64,000 bases of DNA from Desmodus rotundus (taxonomy: Eukaryota; Chordata; Mammalia; Chiroptera; Phyllostomidae), in contig NC_071397.1 of assembly GCF_022682495.2 (NCBI RefSeq), forward strand, positions 28,535,427 to 28,599,426, given 5' to 3'. Of the stretch, positions 13,392-25,187 are shown in pieces (position 1 is the first letter of the stretch; each line of letters opens with the position of its first letter). The translations under genes and the position numbers were made by a program. The notes below the pieces were generated by a model. That model was not told the origin of the DNA. It searched no databases and worked only from the letters and a program-made list of their open reading frames with translations.

Positions 13392-13590
13392 TTTATTGAG
13401 CATTTACTTTCTGCAACACATTATCCTAAGCATATTATATAACTCCTAACATTTACCCCTCAAACAGTCCATAAAATATGTTTTTATTTTCCCCACTTTA
13501 GAAATGAGGCAGCTGAAAACTACAAATATAACCTACCTTGCCCAAGTTCACATGCTAGTTCAAGGTAGAACCAAGGATTAAACTTAGACT
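13392..13590 (-). mobile_element. MIR SINE, antisense
   Basis: The reversed MIR signature is visible: TTTATTGAGCATTTACTTTC, then TTTTCCCCACTTTAGAAATG with GAGGCAGCTGA, CTTGCCCAAGTTCACATGCT, and AGAACCAAGGATTAAACTTA. The order matches an antisense MIR from its 3' end to the tRNA-related part. It is ancient and diverged. Confidence 0.82.
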
Positions 13591-13597
13591 TGTCTAT

Positions 13598-13799
13598 TTT
13601 TTTAAAGACTTTATTTATTTACTTTTTAGAGAGGGGAAGGAAGAGAGAAAGAGAGGGAGAAAAATATCAGTGTGTGGTTGCCTCTCCAGGCCCCCAACTA
13701 GGGATCCGGCCCGCAACCCAGACATGTGCCCTAGACTGGGAATCGAACCAGTGACTCACCGGCCAGTACTCAACCACTGAGCCACAACAGCCAGGTCCA
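13598..13799 (-). mobile_element. Ves-type bat SINE
   Basis: Reverse-oriented copy: TTTTTTTAAAGACTTTATTT tail complement, GAGAGGGGAAGGAAGAGAGA block, then GTGTGGTTGCCTCTCC. The reversed B-box GGGAATCGAACC is perfect and the reversed A-box/head is ACTGAGCCACAACAGCCAGG. It abuts the antisense MIR. Confidence 0.92.
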
Positions 13800-16700
13800 G
13801 ATTTGTCTATTTGAGAAACAACATTCTTAGCTACAACAAAATACAGAGGTGTTTATTAGAATAGAAAGGAAAATGAGGTATTAATAACTATTCTTTGAAT
13901 ATAGGTATTCCTTGAGAATTCATTTGAAGAAGAAAAAAACATTTAAAATATAGGCCTTTGAAAATGTTTTAAATGTAAAAAGTTCATATTAAAGTAATTC
14001 TCCTGTAATTTGAACTGTGCTGACATGTAGATTTTGACCAAGCAGTTTATACTTATAACTGTGCATTCACAAGTAGTTATATTTCAAGTGGTCCTCCTTA
14101 ATCAGAATTTGAATTGCATAAATGTGTATCTATCAAGTAATTTGTATTTCTTTAGTTAATATTAGCCTCGGTAGTTCTAAAAGAGTTAATACTAGCACTA
14201 AATCATTTGAATTTCAAACCAAATCCAGGAATATCGTGACTGCTGTACCCACAGAAATAATAATTCTGTAGTGTCATACGATTTCATAGGTAAGGACAAA
14301 GAAGTGGTCCAAGAAGGCAAATTTGTATTATAATGTTTCATTTAGTTAGTATAGCATACTCTGAGTTCTTTAGGTTTATTAAATAGAATTGCCTGTATAA
14401 TAACTTCCTTTTGAAATTTAAAAGTAAATGAAGTGTTGTAGGAGCTCTATTATATTTTACTGTCCTGCAGAATCCTCCTTTCGCCAAATATGAGGGGGGG
14501 GGAAACATGTGTAGTATTAACACACTAGCAAAAACTGTAAAATTAAGGATCTGAGAAAAACTGTAGTAATTAATGGACAGTTTTCTGTAACACAGAGGTA
14601 TAGAGTACAATGCATCTCACCTCTGTGCCTGGGCTCATCCGAGTCGCGTGCATGGGTACGGCAGTTTTGGGAGTGTGTGATGGGTTTGTTATACTTAAGG
14701 AGCCTGGTTCTTCCACCAGGGCTGACATTTTAATATTAGACTTCCAGCAGTGAATTCTTGTCAGAGACGGATTTTAGATTGCCGGGCTTTCCATGATTAC
14801 TGCTTTTGGTACATAATGTCAAGCACATTCATCAGTTATGAATTAATTGTAAATGGGCCTGGTGTTGGTAACACAGCAACAGGAAGAAAGGCTGACACAG
14901 AGATCAGCCTGGGGATTTGGAAACTTCCTCTGCTCTTTGTAAACACCAGTTCTTACTTGACCAGTGCCTTTCATGCAAACTTTGGAAAGCTTAGTTTCAT
15001 GAGTTACCATATGGCATGATTAAAATAGAATCATAAATATTTTTTAATAATAAGATGGACCAGTCTGTAAGATTTCAACATTGAGAAAAGTAAATAAGGC
15101 TTCATATGGTTTTGAAAGAATCTTTAAGTGTAATCGAATTATTCTTTTAAGGAAAATAGAGCTGATTGCAAACATTCCCCTGAGAAGGAGACAAAGCAGG
15201 GAGGGACTCAGGAAAACCCCAATCCAGTAGTCGAAGTAATTGAGTCAATTAAAGTTTAGTAACAATTTGAACCATAAGCTGGAATTATATTGCAAACCAC
15301 ATGGCAAAAACAGACATGGACTCAAATTCTACTCACTGTCCCACAGTTTGGTTAAGAAGGACACTTTTGGATGTGAGGGCTATCTGGCTGCGACATCGGT
15401 CACCCCATTGATACCCAGGGTTGATTTGGCTGATCTGGCTGTCTAGGCGGATGTCCCCTTCCTCCCTCACTGATCCATGTGCGTCCCTCCTGAAGCTGTG
15501 CGCTCAGTGGAAGAGGATGACCTTCCCAACTAGAGGAGAGGACCGGTCTTCGGTCAAGGGTACACGAGTAGCTGCACTCCCCTGCTAGACCTCCAAACAA
15601 GCTCTCAAGAATGACACTTTCCCCAGCTTCATTTGAAACAGTGCACAGATTTAAATCAGCAAACTGTATAGATTTAAGTTGATTTTGTAAATATTTTTAT
15701 TTTTGTTTTTATACTGTCTTTATAGTGCATGCAACTAATATTTTTAAATGGAAAAATTTACATACAGTAAGCATTTTTCAGGCAAACCAGTGAACCGGCC
15801 AACATTTTCTTCATTGGTTTTAGATCGGTTGACAATACTCTCCGTGAAGAGATCAGTTGCCATGAAGGTATGCGTAATTTGCATTAAATCCGAGAAGCTA
15901 CAAATTGTGGCTTCAGTAGAATTCCCCTGTAGTGTTCTTGTAAAAACTAGAAGAGCATTCTCTACATATAGGAGGGATTAACTGTGAAAACATGTAAATA
16001 TGAAATAAAACTGACTAATCAGGAAAACAGAACCATAGTTACCATGGTGTTTAGGATGGTGGCTATCACAGGTTAAGGGGGTCAAGGGGATTGGCAAAGG
16101 ACCAGATGGCTATATATAAGGTGTTTTCAAGGTTCTGTCTTTGGTGTTGGGTACCGGGTCATGGGTGCATATCACATTATTAACACATCAGTGAATGAAT
16201 AGATCAATGACTGAGAAATGAGATGCACAGATCAGTGATGAGACTGATTCATAGATCAGAGATTAAAATTAAACCAATACTGTAAACTTGAGGTCTGAAA
16301 TATAAAAATAAATTTAAAAAAATATGTTCATCTACATTATTTTTGTTTACCAATAATATTTTGGGTAATGGGTAAATCAATAAGAAAACATCAAACTTCC
16401 TTGGATTATTATGTAGCATTTTTTTCCTGAATTTAGTTTTCTATTTGCAGCTAAAACATCATATAAAACATATTATTTGTTTCAAGTCAAAACGTAAACA
16501 TTGTCTCCCTCCTCCTCCCTCCCTCCCTCCCCACTCCCCCTGGCTGCGCTCTTGCTGTCTGTGCTGTCTGCGTCACTGGCGCTTGAAAGCTCCTGCAAAG
16601 TCAGACACAGACGTGCATCCTTTCAGTAACAGGATGAAGTATTGTCACTGAGATTTCAGATTAATCCGGAAGACTTTTTATTTTGGCCCTGGTTTTTACC

Positions 16701-17094
16701 TTTCACTTTCTTAGATATGAGTTCATTCCTCACTTAGTAAGTATAGCATATTAAGAAAATCTGAATCTTTCCTTGCTTATGAGCAAAACTGCAATGCACA
16801 AGGTACCAATTTTTATTGTCGCATATACCACACATCTCTACTTATCTGAAAGGGAAAAAGTAGCTCACACACACACAAAAATTTGAGCAAATTAAGAATG
16901 GATATAATTGAGAAAAGAAGAAAAAAATAAAACAAAAAGCAAGGATGTATACACACACGCACACACACACACACACACATCCTGGCCAATAGACAGGTAT
17001 AGGAAAACGTGGTCTGAGGAGTTGTAGGGCCTTGGCTGGGTATCCTAGGTGGTTGGAGTGTTGTCCCAATGTCCCGAGGTTGTGTGTCTGACTT
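13800..17094. other. Non-coding DNA, short microsatellites
   Basis: No supported coding region is seen. Features are a G-run near 14493-14501, a CCT/CCCT tract at about 16507-16532 and a CA repeat at 16950-16979. Some parts near 14750-15020 and 15750-15980 have open frames of about 80 codons, within chance expectation and without motifs. Confidence 0.5.
16950..16979. repeat. (CA)n microsatellite
   Basis: ACACACACGC is followed by an almost uninterrupted AC run, ending about 115 bp before the LTR at 17095. Confidence 0.95.
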
Positions 17095-17301
17095 TGAAGC
17101 AGGGTGCAGCCAAGAGGAGGGCCCCAAGAAGGCATTTGTAATGGGGTCCCGAGCTCAAGGTGTCCAGGAAATATTAGAAAAATGTATGTAGGATGTCCTC
17201 AGCCCCACAAGCCTGAGCCAGGGGGGATGGGACCCATGGAACAGGGCCATTCAGAGCTGTTTTGGGTAGCAAGAGCTTTGCAGCTAACCCCTGGCACAGT
17301 C

Positions 17302-17348
17302 ATTTAACATATCTATAACCTTTAACTGGTTTCATAGATATGTTAAAT
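17302..17348 (+). repeat. Perfect 15-bp stem-loop in LTR U3
   Basis: The arms ATTTAACATATCTAT (17302-17316) and ATAGATATGTTAAAT (17334-17348) are perfect inverted repeats around a 17-nt loop. In the second LTR copy the equivalent arms (26245-26257 and 26275-26287) carry two mismatches. The location is early in the LTR, in presumed U3, so it could be a protein-binding palindrome. Function is unknown. Confidence 0.85.
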
Positions 17349-17634
17349 ATCTGTGGCCCTGCTTTGAGCCAGGGAGATGGGAGTGACTTCCACCCAAGAT
17401 GGGTCTGGGAAGCAACTCCCCCTGGTTACAGGGCCTGTGGGAGAGCTTGGAGATGATTGGCTCCATGCCATGGGGCCACACCTGCCCAGACTTACTATGG
17501 CAGCTCAGAAAAGCTGGAAGAATACGAGGATGCTGGCAGGTGTAGCTGACTGTAGGAGGAGTCAGTAATGGGGCCGCAAAGGAAGATGGGCACTGGGATT
17601 TAAAACCTAGGCCCGGCAGCCCTAGGGAGAGTAC

Positions 17635-17812
17635 CAGGAGGTTCTGAGGGAAAAGGAAGAGGTCCATGTGGTTCTGAAGTAAAAGAGGAGTAGACCACGC
17701 GGCTCTGAAGTGAATAGGAGGGCCACGAGGATCTGGAGTAAATAGGAAGGACCATGCGGTTCTGAAAGGAAAGGAAGAGGACCACGAGGTTTTGGAGTGC
17801 TTCTTTTTGCCA
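17635..17812 (+). repeat. ~30-bp minisatellite in LTR copy A (about 6 units)
   Basis: Units follow the pattern GGTTCTGAAG + A/G-rich filler + GGACCAYGY, about 28-32 bp each. About six degenerate units are visible. The inverted LTR copy has about ten, which accounts for most of its extra ~120 bp. Confidence 0.8.
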
Positions 17813-18103
17813 CGCAGCTTAGGTAGTAGGAGAGACTTTGCCGGGAAGAAAAGGGGAGAGAGGACTCTTGCTGGTGGGCCATGAGAAGGTGCCACATGGT
17901 TTTGGATTAACTGGAGATTGCAGCAGCCACACAGCTGATGGTGCCGGGAGCCTGAATCACGGACTTCTACTTCTTTTCCTGAGATTCGGTACCCAGGACT
18001 GGGCACAGGGAGAGGGAAGGACTGTGCATCTGTGGGTATTCTAGAGGACTTTAGTATCTTAATGAAGACATTAAGTCATTACTCTAAGTTTGTGTAACTT
18101 TTA

Positions 18104-18109
18104 AATAAA
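18104..18109 (+). promoter_or_regulatory. LTR polyadenylation signal AATAAA
   Basis: A canonical hexamer lies within TTTTAAATAAACAATTCC. It is conserved in the second copy (antisense TTTATT at 25359-25364). The position, about 170 bp before the LTR end, fits the end of R. Confidence 0.7.
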
Positions 18110-18343
18110 CAATTCCTTTCCTTTTCACCAGTCTCTGGCATTGAGAGACTTCTTTCCTCTGGCGGCGGGCATTGCGAACCTAGCAGGTGGGCGTGGGAGG
18201 GGAGGAACTTCCAGAGACAGAAAGGGGGGATCCTTTCTGTAATAATTTATCGTGAACCACCCCCTGCCTTGCTCTGTAACAACTTCCAGTCGTGAAACAC
18301 ACAAGAAGCAACAAATGCATAAATGAGTGGAACAACAATCTCA

Positions 18344-18380
18344 ACATCTATCTCTCCCTCTCTCCCTCCCCCCTCCCCTG

Positions 18381-18413
<33 letters not shown>
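18344..18413. repeat. CT-rich microsatellite
   Basis: An imperfect CTCTCC region leads into an uninterrupted (CT)n run from about 18384 to 18413. Confidence 0.92.
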
Positions 18414-18419
<6 letters not shown>

Positions 18420-18509
18420 GCAAATAGTTGTAGAAATTCCCAGCTGAATTTGGAGTGTGTCCTGATGTTTATTGTTGTAGTTCTCCCTTCTTTCAGGGGT
18501 TAGGGGTGG

Positions 18510-18770
18510 TGAGACAAATGGATTTCAGTCCCTGCCCTGGAGAACAGACAGGTCAGCAGACAATTGGGACACAGTGTGGTTATAGTCTATCTTATGAGAA
18601 AAGACAGGAAATAATTCTGCACAGCCAAAGTGAGAATGTGAGGAAGTTAGAGAAAGCTCCACAGAGGACATGGAATTGGAAGAGAAGTTGATGCATAAAC
18701 AGGAATTTGCCCACGAAGAGAGAGAGAACGGGGTGGACAATAACTAGCATTGCAGTATAACTTTAACACA
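18510..18770 (+). mobile_element. L2-like LINE fragment
   Basis: The pattern GTCCCTGCCCTGGAGAACAG, then AAAGCTCCACAGAGGACATG, then CAGGAATTTGCCCACGAAGA follows the L2-like 3' region seen across mammals (TCCCTGCCCTCATGGAGCTTAC...GGAGGTGACATTTGAGCTG...). It is highly diverged, so this is a by-eye call. Confidence 0.5.
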
Positions 18771-21499
18771 GAATATATTGAAAGGAAGGAGGGAAGCTGA
18801 AAGTCAGTTGAGATGAACTTCAAATTTATTGGGAAAGATGTTGAAGGAAATTATATTTTAGAAAAACAAAAGTTGACTACAGTGGGTGGGATGAATTAGA
18901 ATAAGGAGAGACTGGAAGTGGGGGAACGAAGCAGAAGCCTGTTACAACAGGTAGGAGATTGAGTCCAGAAAGAGACTGATGATTTTAGGGAGAAGAGGGG
19001 CAGATTTTGCACCAGACCAGTACTCTCACCTGTTCCCCCAAATCTAGCATGATCTGAAAGCACAATAAATAATTTTTGAGTTATTCTATGAGTCTGAGTT
19101 TTGTCTTCTATTTTATATTCCTAACTATTTGCTTTATTACCATTTTTTAAAATATTTCCATAAAAACCTCCTTCTATGAGTGTTAGGTCCAGTGGGGTTT
19201 GCTAATGGAAGTCTATGTTTGCATATGCAAATGCATGTATATTCTGTTCTCCCCTGGAGAAGAAAAAGAGGCCACTTAGAATAGCAATTTTATTGACTAC
19301 TTATAGCAGGGGGGAAATAAATGCATAGAATATGGAAAAATGTAAAATTTAGTTCCAAGTGGATTGCCTTATAAACCTGGAAATACTTTTGCATTGCCTG
19401 TTTGTAGCCCTCAAAAACTCGAAAACTTGTCAGCAGTTAGAGCTGGTGAGTAGAAGGTAGAATCAAGCTGTGAACTAGGATTAGGAACTGTGAGAATTAA
19501 AAGCACTTTCTCACCTTGGTTTTGGTCATTTTCTCTGTAGGTTCGCCTTGGAAAAGTTTACTATCTAAACACTTAAAAATAATGTGGCAGCTTTCAAGTT
19601 TCTTCGGGTGACTTTATAAAGTCCTTCATGCTGAGGAAAACAAGGCACCCTGAGTAATGGAGGAAGGTTCACACGGACTCAGGTGCAGTGTTTCCACTGC
19701 TGCTGGTGGGGGAGGAGGGGCTGTGGTCTGTGAACCTTATCTGCGTATGGACTATGACTGGGAAAAAGTGCGACACTAGGAGTGAACTCTCATTAGTCAC
19801 CAGCCACCTGAAACATAGGTGCTGCATTGAACTGGAATGGGAGGGATGTCTCCGCATGCAAGGGGACTGTACGGGCGCGGGTGGAGGAGGGTCGGGGGCA
19901 AAGAATGTGAATAGAGACATCCCACGTCAACACATCTCTTTTTAAACCTAACAGGAACCAAAATGGGCACTTTGAGCAAAACAAGGTCAAGGAGATGAAA
20001 AGATTACCCATACATCAAAGTATTCATTGTTGCGAGCTGCACTTTAAAATATCTGAGAAGGAAAAACCAGAAATCAATGTTGGCTATGCTGGTACACAAA
20101 CCTGTCACCTCTGGGAAATCTCTTTAGGTTCTAAGCCAAACCAATTTTGTGAGTTTTACCTTTCAATCCCCAGGTCACAAATAGCGAGACATTTTTACCT
20201 GACTTGCAGTGTTCATGCCAAAAAGCAAAGACCTTGAGAGTTCATTACAGAAGCAGCGTGCTGTGGTGCGGGAGAGAACGTGTGTGGAGATAGAGGCTAT
20301 CATTCACGGGGGTAGTTGCATTTCTTTTTTTTTTATTCTAGATAAAGTAAAAAGTTAAGTCCAGTTGGACAGATGAGGCTGCACTCTGAAAGAAGTCAGT
20401 CAGATAACAAAGGTGCTTAAAAGTCCTTCTCACATCCTCTCTGCATCTGCTTCTTATTGAAGGAGGGTGTGAGCAGAGCAGCAATAAAACGTCAGTGAGA
20501 CTCTTGCCCAAGGAATGAAATCAAGTCTTAGACATGTACCAGTGGATTGCTTATGTTCCCCCACCTCATCTCATTCCTTTAGCATTCTTCATCTGGTGGG
20601 CTCTATTATAAACTATTATCCAGTCCTCCTTGGTGTGGAGGAAATTGTTTTTCTTGACAGGGAAGATAGAGGGAAAATATTTAGAGCAAACACTCTGGGA
20701 CACCACGGATTTCCTGAGAGTGAACAGCCTATACTTCTCGTGTGCTTCTCAGTTCTGCCATGTAGGCCGGGAACGCTGGAGCACGGAGACCTGACTAATG
20801 CTGCCTCTTTCCAGAATCTCACAGACAGCCGCTAAATTGAACAGATTGAATTTCTTGTGCAAAATCTCAAAGTCTCACACTTTGGGCTGTTACCACTTTA
20901 TAGTTTCCTCTTCCATCTCTACTTCAACTGAAATTCTTTGGGGAAAAATGTTCACAAGCCTAAGATTTGCATGTTTTAAAAAAATAGGAAGGGAGGGAGA
21001 TAAGGAGGAAGAAATATATTAGTAGTTATAATTTCTCATTGACTTAGAAATCCCAGCTCTAGCGTCTACGTAAGACCTTCTTTTTAACTTCTTTTTTAGT
21101 AAGGGAGGAATAACTATAACTGAGATTGTATTATGTATGATCCAGGTACCACTGTGAAATATATTCAGAAAAAATTGTCCTATAAAATACATGAGATGAC
21201 CCATTCCTGCATAAGCTTTCAGTACATTTTGGTTAAAGAACACCCGTAAAATAAAAACGATAGTTATTTGTCAGACAACACCCGGGGCCAAGTGTAATAT
21301 TTCTCAGTGCATGCAATTATAGGAAAATATTTATAGTGACCTCTGAGTATTTTGAGGTTAATGGAATGATTTCTCCTGAGTTTTAAGGGCTAGTACTTTC
21401 TGGAGGAAATTAAAATCCATCAAAAATAAGACAACCATCATATTCAAACATATGTACTATCAGGTTTCTCTTAGTGTCATTTCACCAAACCCAAGTAAG
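18771..21499. other. Non-coding DNA
   Basis: No exon with convincing structure and no clear repeat is seen. Frames of up to about 106 codons near 20515-20835 have no recognisable domain and are treated as chance. Confidence 0.5.
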
Positions 21500-21640
21500 T
21501 CCTGGCCATTTTTCCTTTAACCGTAATTGCAGCATCCCCCATGGTAATGAAGCATTAATTGTGGCTCTTTGCATGTTGCTAAATGGAATAAAATAATAAT
21601 ACTTTCACTTCATTCAAATTTGGCATAAACACTGGGCTTT
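21500..21640. promoter_or_regulatory. Candidate conserved non-coding element
   Basis: There is a cluster of homeodomain and POU/SOX-like words: CCGTAATTGCAGC, CATGGTAATGAAGCATTAATT, TTTGCATGTTGCTAAATGG and AAATAATAATAC. No repeat family fits, and composition is complex rather than low-complexity. The proposal that it is a conserved enhancer is inference from motif density only. Confidence 0.3.
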
Positions 21641-21647
21641 CCCACAA

Positions 21648-21777
21648 GGTATATGTATATATGTATATACCTTATATGTATATAAGGTATATGGGGCTTA
21701 TATATATATATAAGATATACACACACACATATACACATATACACACACACACACACTCCTTATATATATAAGCCCTG

Positions 21778-21826
<49 letters not shown>
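21648..21826. repeat. Palindromic TA/CA microsatellite complex
   Basis: The block holds GTATAT/ATATAC units, a CA run (about 21719-21756) and an uninterrupted (TA)n run (about 21781-21826). An inverted repeat connects TATGGGGCTTATATATATA (21689-21707) with TATATATATAAGCCCTGTA (21761-21779), 17 of 19 positions pairing, which could extrude a cruciform. Confidence 0.85.
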
Positions 21827-21828
<2 letters not shown>

Positions 21829-23009
21829 ACAGGACTATAGAAACAAAAACAAAGTGATGAATTACAGGGAAGGTTCTCCTGGATTTCTACAGCATCTGGA
21901 ATTTACCCTATTTCTGTGAAATGTCTTCATTTATGCTTAGGAAGAGGAAGTAGACACTGTTGGGAAGAGGAAAATAGGAATCATTTAAACTACATTCACA
22001 AATGACTATAAATATCTAGATATTAACAAAGGGCCAAATGGAGGAGAAGAAGTTGAGATAAGCAGTTTATAAGTTCAGGCTGTGGTCAGGCGACATTCCA
22101 GGAGTTTGGAATAAAGCAACCTCTCAAGCCTAAGTCATTTCAAATCTGAATCGGTATAAACTAAACAACACCCCAGGGCAGGTGGGGAGGAAAAAGTCCC
22201 TGTGAGAGAAAGATGCTCAAATAAATACCTGTCAAAAATTTTTTTTAAATAAACACTTACAGTATTATGTGAAGGGCTTCTAGTTTTAACCCTTCTGCTT
22301 CTGGGGCCCAGGAGAGGGCTTTACTTTTTATGAGCCACCAGTGGAGGATCTAGGGGCTTTCCTCAGAAAGATAAATTGACAAGATACAGATGGTTTGATT
22401 TGGCTTGCCTCACTGCTTTTCCCCTCGTAGCTTGTCAGCCAAAGGACCTTCTGGTTTTATGGAGCCTACTTATTTATAGGATGCTTTATAAACACAAAAG
22501 CATTCCTGTAGCCTTAAATCCCCATTCTATGCACTTACCCAAGAATGGATTTTGCAACACTGCACTACCCCAGTCACCACCACCCCATGCATGGGCAGAG
22601 GGGCCTGTTACACTTCCTTCCACATGCGTTCAGCGCACACACATTTGATACACTGGTAAACACAGGGTACCAGACCATGTGAAGTAGCCACGGAGCTGGC
22701 ACAACTCAAGGAGGAGCTGTGGACTTGTGGAGTAAGCATTTCCAAAGGACTTCACGGGGTTTTGCAGCTGTCACCTCATAAACTGCCACAGTGGCAGCTT
22801 TCAGGCTCCATCATTAGCTGTATTTTAAACTTGAGATTTGCTACTAATGATTTCTATAGAGCTGATTCTCCTCTCACCCCCCAATTATTACCACCCCTCA
22901 TTGCTGTCGCTAGGAAACAGAAGAAATGGCGGTTAAGAGTCCAAGCCAAGAGTATGGCTCCCTGGCTGGACAACCTGCTTAGCAAGGTTATTTAGTCACT
23001 TTTGCTTTC
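21827..23009. other. Non-coding DNA
   Basis: No gene or confident repeat is recognised. Confidence 0.5.
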
Positions 23010-23165
23010 GTTTCAGAATCTGTCGAATGGAGGCAATAATAGCACCAACTCATACTGTTGTCATAAGTACCATGAAATAGTACCAATACAGTGCTTAGAA
23101 TGGTATCTAGCTCATGTCAAGAACTTGATGGATGGTTACTGTGATTGTTATTGTTGTCCCATTAT
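23010..23165 (+). mobile_element. MIR SINE
   Basis: Sense MIR core: TTTCAGAATCTGTCGAATGG, AGGCAATAATAGCACCAACT, TGTTGTCATAAGTACC, then ACAGTGCTTAGAATGGTATC TAGC. This corresponds to the MIR order CATCTGTAAAATGGGGATAATAATAGCACC...TGCCTGGCACATAG. Confidence 0.78.
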
Positions 23166-23904
23166 TGCATCATACACCAAAAACAATGTTATATCCTTGG
23201 AGACTTTCATGCTGCTTTATGCTAGCACACTCCTTCGCTCACAAGGTGTCTTTTTTTTAAAAAAAATGATGCTTTATAAACAGGTTTTGGAGGGAAAATA
23301 AGATGGTTTTTCAAAGAATATGGCTTTTAGATTCATTACCACTTGCACAGAATTCCAATGTCGGTGTATATAGAGACATAGTAAGAAAAATGGGCTGGTC
23401 TTTAGCATTTTCTATACCATGGAGCATCCTGGAAAATCTTTTCATCTATTTCTATATATAATAAAAGTATTCAGACATTATAATCAGTTACTTGAGAAAA
23501 CAAGAAATAGTTTGCTATAACTTTTTTTTTATTTCATCCAAGCATTAAAAAGGTTAATCTCCATAGGTTTTAATTTAGTGAAATCAGTATATCCCTTAGG
23601 CCTCACAGCAGTAGGGTACTAGTGAGGAATTAATTTGGTATACAATTGATGTATTAGAATTCTTCTATTATCTCCTAAACTGCTTCCTGCTCACTGTTTG
23701 ATACCTTACACTTCTCTCTCCACTTGCCCAATCTGTTCTTTGATGTGCAACATTGATAGCAAATCATAAGCATAAATTTGACAATTCTACATTAACTTTC
23801 CTGCATCTATAATTTTTTTGGACCTAAGACATGACGACCAGGCTTACTAAGACATTAGGAAACGTTTATTCACTGTCTGCTCTAAGAACCAAGCCAGTAT
23901 CCTG

Positions 23905-24085
23905 GTGAAGGGTGTGGACTCCAGGTTCAGTCTCCTGTGCCTTCGATTTTCTATTGTATCTGATTTGGCCTCAATCTCCTCTTCTGTAAAAGATGAGTAA
24001 TAACACTGTCTGTCTTCAAGGGTTATTTGAAGACTAAAGATATAAAATAAAAGATACATGAAATACTTAGAAGTCCCTGGCATAG
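23905..24085 (+). mobile_element. MIR SINE, diverged
   Basis: GGGTGTGGACTCCAGGTTCA, CAATCTCCTCTTCTGTAAAA, GATGAGTAATAACACTGTCT, then AAATACTTAGAAGTCCCTGG CATAG follow the sense MIR order. Confidence 0.68.
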
Positions 24086-24900
24086 GGAGAAATGCTTATG
24101 ATATTTAAACTATCATGAATGTCTCATTTAGATATGATGCAGAAATAAGGAACTTCATGGAATCTTGGAAAAGAACATGAAAGCAATGTTCTGTTCTCCA
24201 CATCCTTGGAATAAAAATTCTATTCCAAGAACTCAATTCTCACTTCCTTTCCTTTTTTTCTCAATACCTCACATGGCACTTAAAAATATATGTGCTTATC
24301 TAGCTGTTTCTTAAATAATGCCTTCTTCCCCACATTTAAAAATTTACTCTAGCTGATTCTGATTTACCAGATATTAGTTATACATATTTTATACCCCTCA
24401 GAAGGGGTAATTTTACAAATTTTTTTAGAAATATGCTTTATTCTGACATTACCGATTTCAAGGTTAATACCTGCTGGCTTAACCATCCAGTAAAAATGTG
24501 AACCTCTTTGGGCCTAATCATAAAATCTTGATCTCTATAGAATCCAGCCCTTTTAAGGAGAGATGCTAAGTTCTCCTTCCCCTAGAAATTAATGAGGGAG
24601 CCAAGGAGAGAATGGGAAGAACCTGTTCAGTTGAATTAAATGGAAACTACTTTTGCATTTCATCTTTTCACATTAGGCAGCCAGTACTCCCTCTTTGTAT
24701 CTTGTCTCTTCAACAAAACCTCTAAGGAGGAAAAAAATACATTAGAGAAAAGCCTCCTGCTTTAATCTGCTGTAGTCATCTGCTTCCCACGGTTGTGCTC
24801 CTTGGTTTCTGGCCGGGCTCCCCACGGATACATGAGACTCATTCCTGGGAGAAAAGCTGACAGCCAGAGCAGGGAGGAGGGGCAGGACAGTGGGACTTTT
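24086..24900. other. Non-coding DNA
   Basis: No gene or repeat is recognised. Confidence 0.5.
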
Positions 24901-24914
24901 AAAAATATATGTGC

Positions 24915-25122
24915 TTGTCCTGGGTGGTGTGGCTCAGTGGACTGAGCGCTGGCCTGTGAACGGAAATGTTGCTGGTCCGATTCCCAGTCAGGGCACATGC
25001 CTGGGTTGCAGGCCAGCTCCCCATTTTGGGGTATATGAGAGGCAACCGTTCATGTCTCTTGCACACTGATGTTTCTCAACCTTTCTTCCTCTCTCTCTAA
25101 AAGTAAATAAATAAAATCTTAA
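24915..25122 (+). mobile_element. Ves-type bat SINE
   Basis: Sense copy: head TGTCCTGGGTGGTGTGGCTC, A-box region CTCAGTGGACTGAGCGCTGG, B-box GGTCCGATTCCC, GGGCACATGCCTGGGTTGCA, CT-rich block and AAGTAAATAAATAAAATC tail. Imperfect target duplications AAAAATATATGTGCTT (left, ending about 24914) and AAAAATATATGTACCT (right, starting about 25122) bound it. Confidence 0.93.
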
Positions 25123-25187
25123 AAAATATATGTACCTGATTTTCAGTTTTGCTCTTTATTCAGATGTATACAAATATTCTTCATTAT

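Larger units (their letters stand above)
17095..18281 (+). mobile_element. Solo LTR, class I ERV-like (copy A)
   Basis: This is a 1187-bp element starting TGAAGCAGGGTGCAGCC and ending CTTGCTCTGTAACA, so it has TG...CA termini. It is bounded by a perfect 4-bp duplication ACTT (17091-17094 and 18282-18285). A 4-bp duplication is usual for gammaretrovirus-like (class I) ERVs. A poly(A) signal AATAAA lies at 18104-18109. A short R/U5-type hairpin follows at about 18130-18150: AGTCTCT, loop GGCATTG, AGAGACT. It shares almost all of its length, by eye with modest divergence, with the inverted copy at 25188-26496. No internal retroviral sequence adjoins it, so it is a recombined solo LTR. Its unusual length comes partly from an internal ~30-bp minisatellite. 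Confidence 0.88.

Noticed and set aside
16950..16979. Regular CA, CT and TA repeats considered as CRISPR-like arrays
   Set aside because: They are simple microsatellites without spacers, in a mammalian genome.
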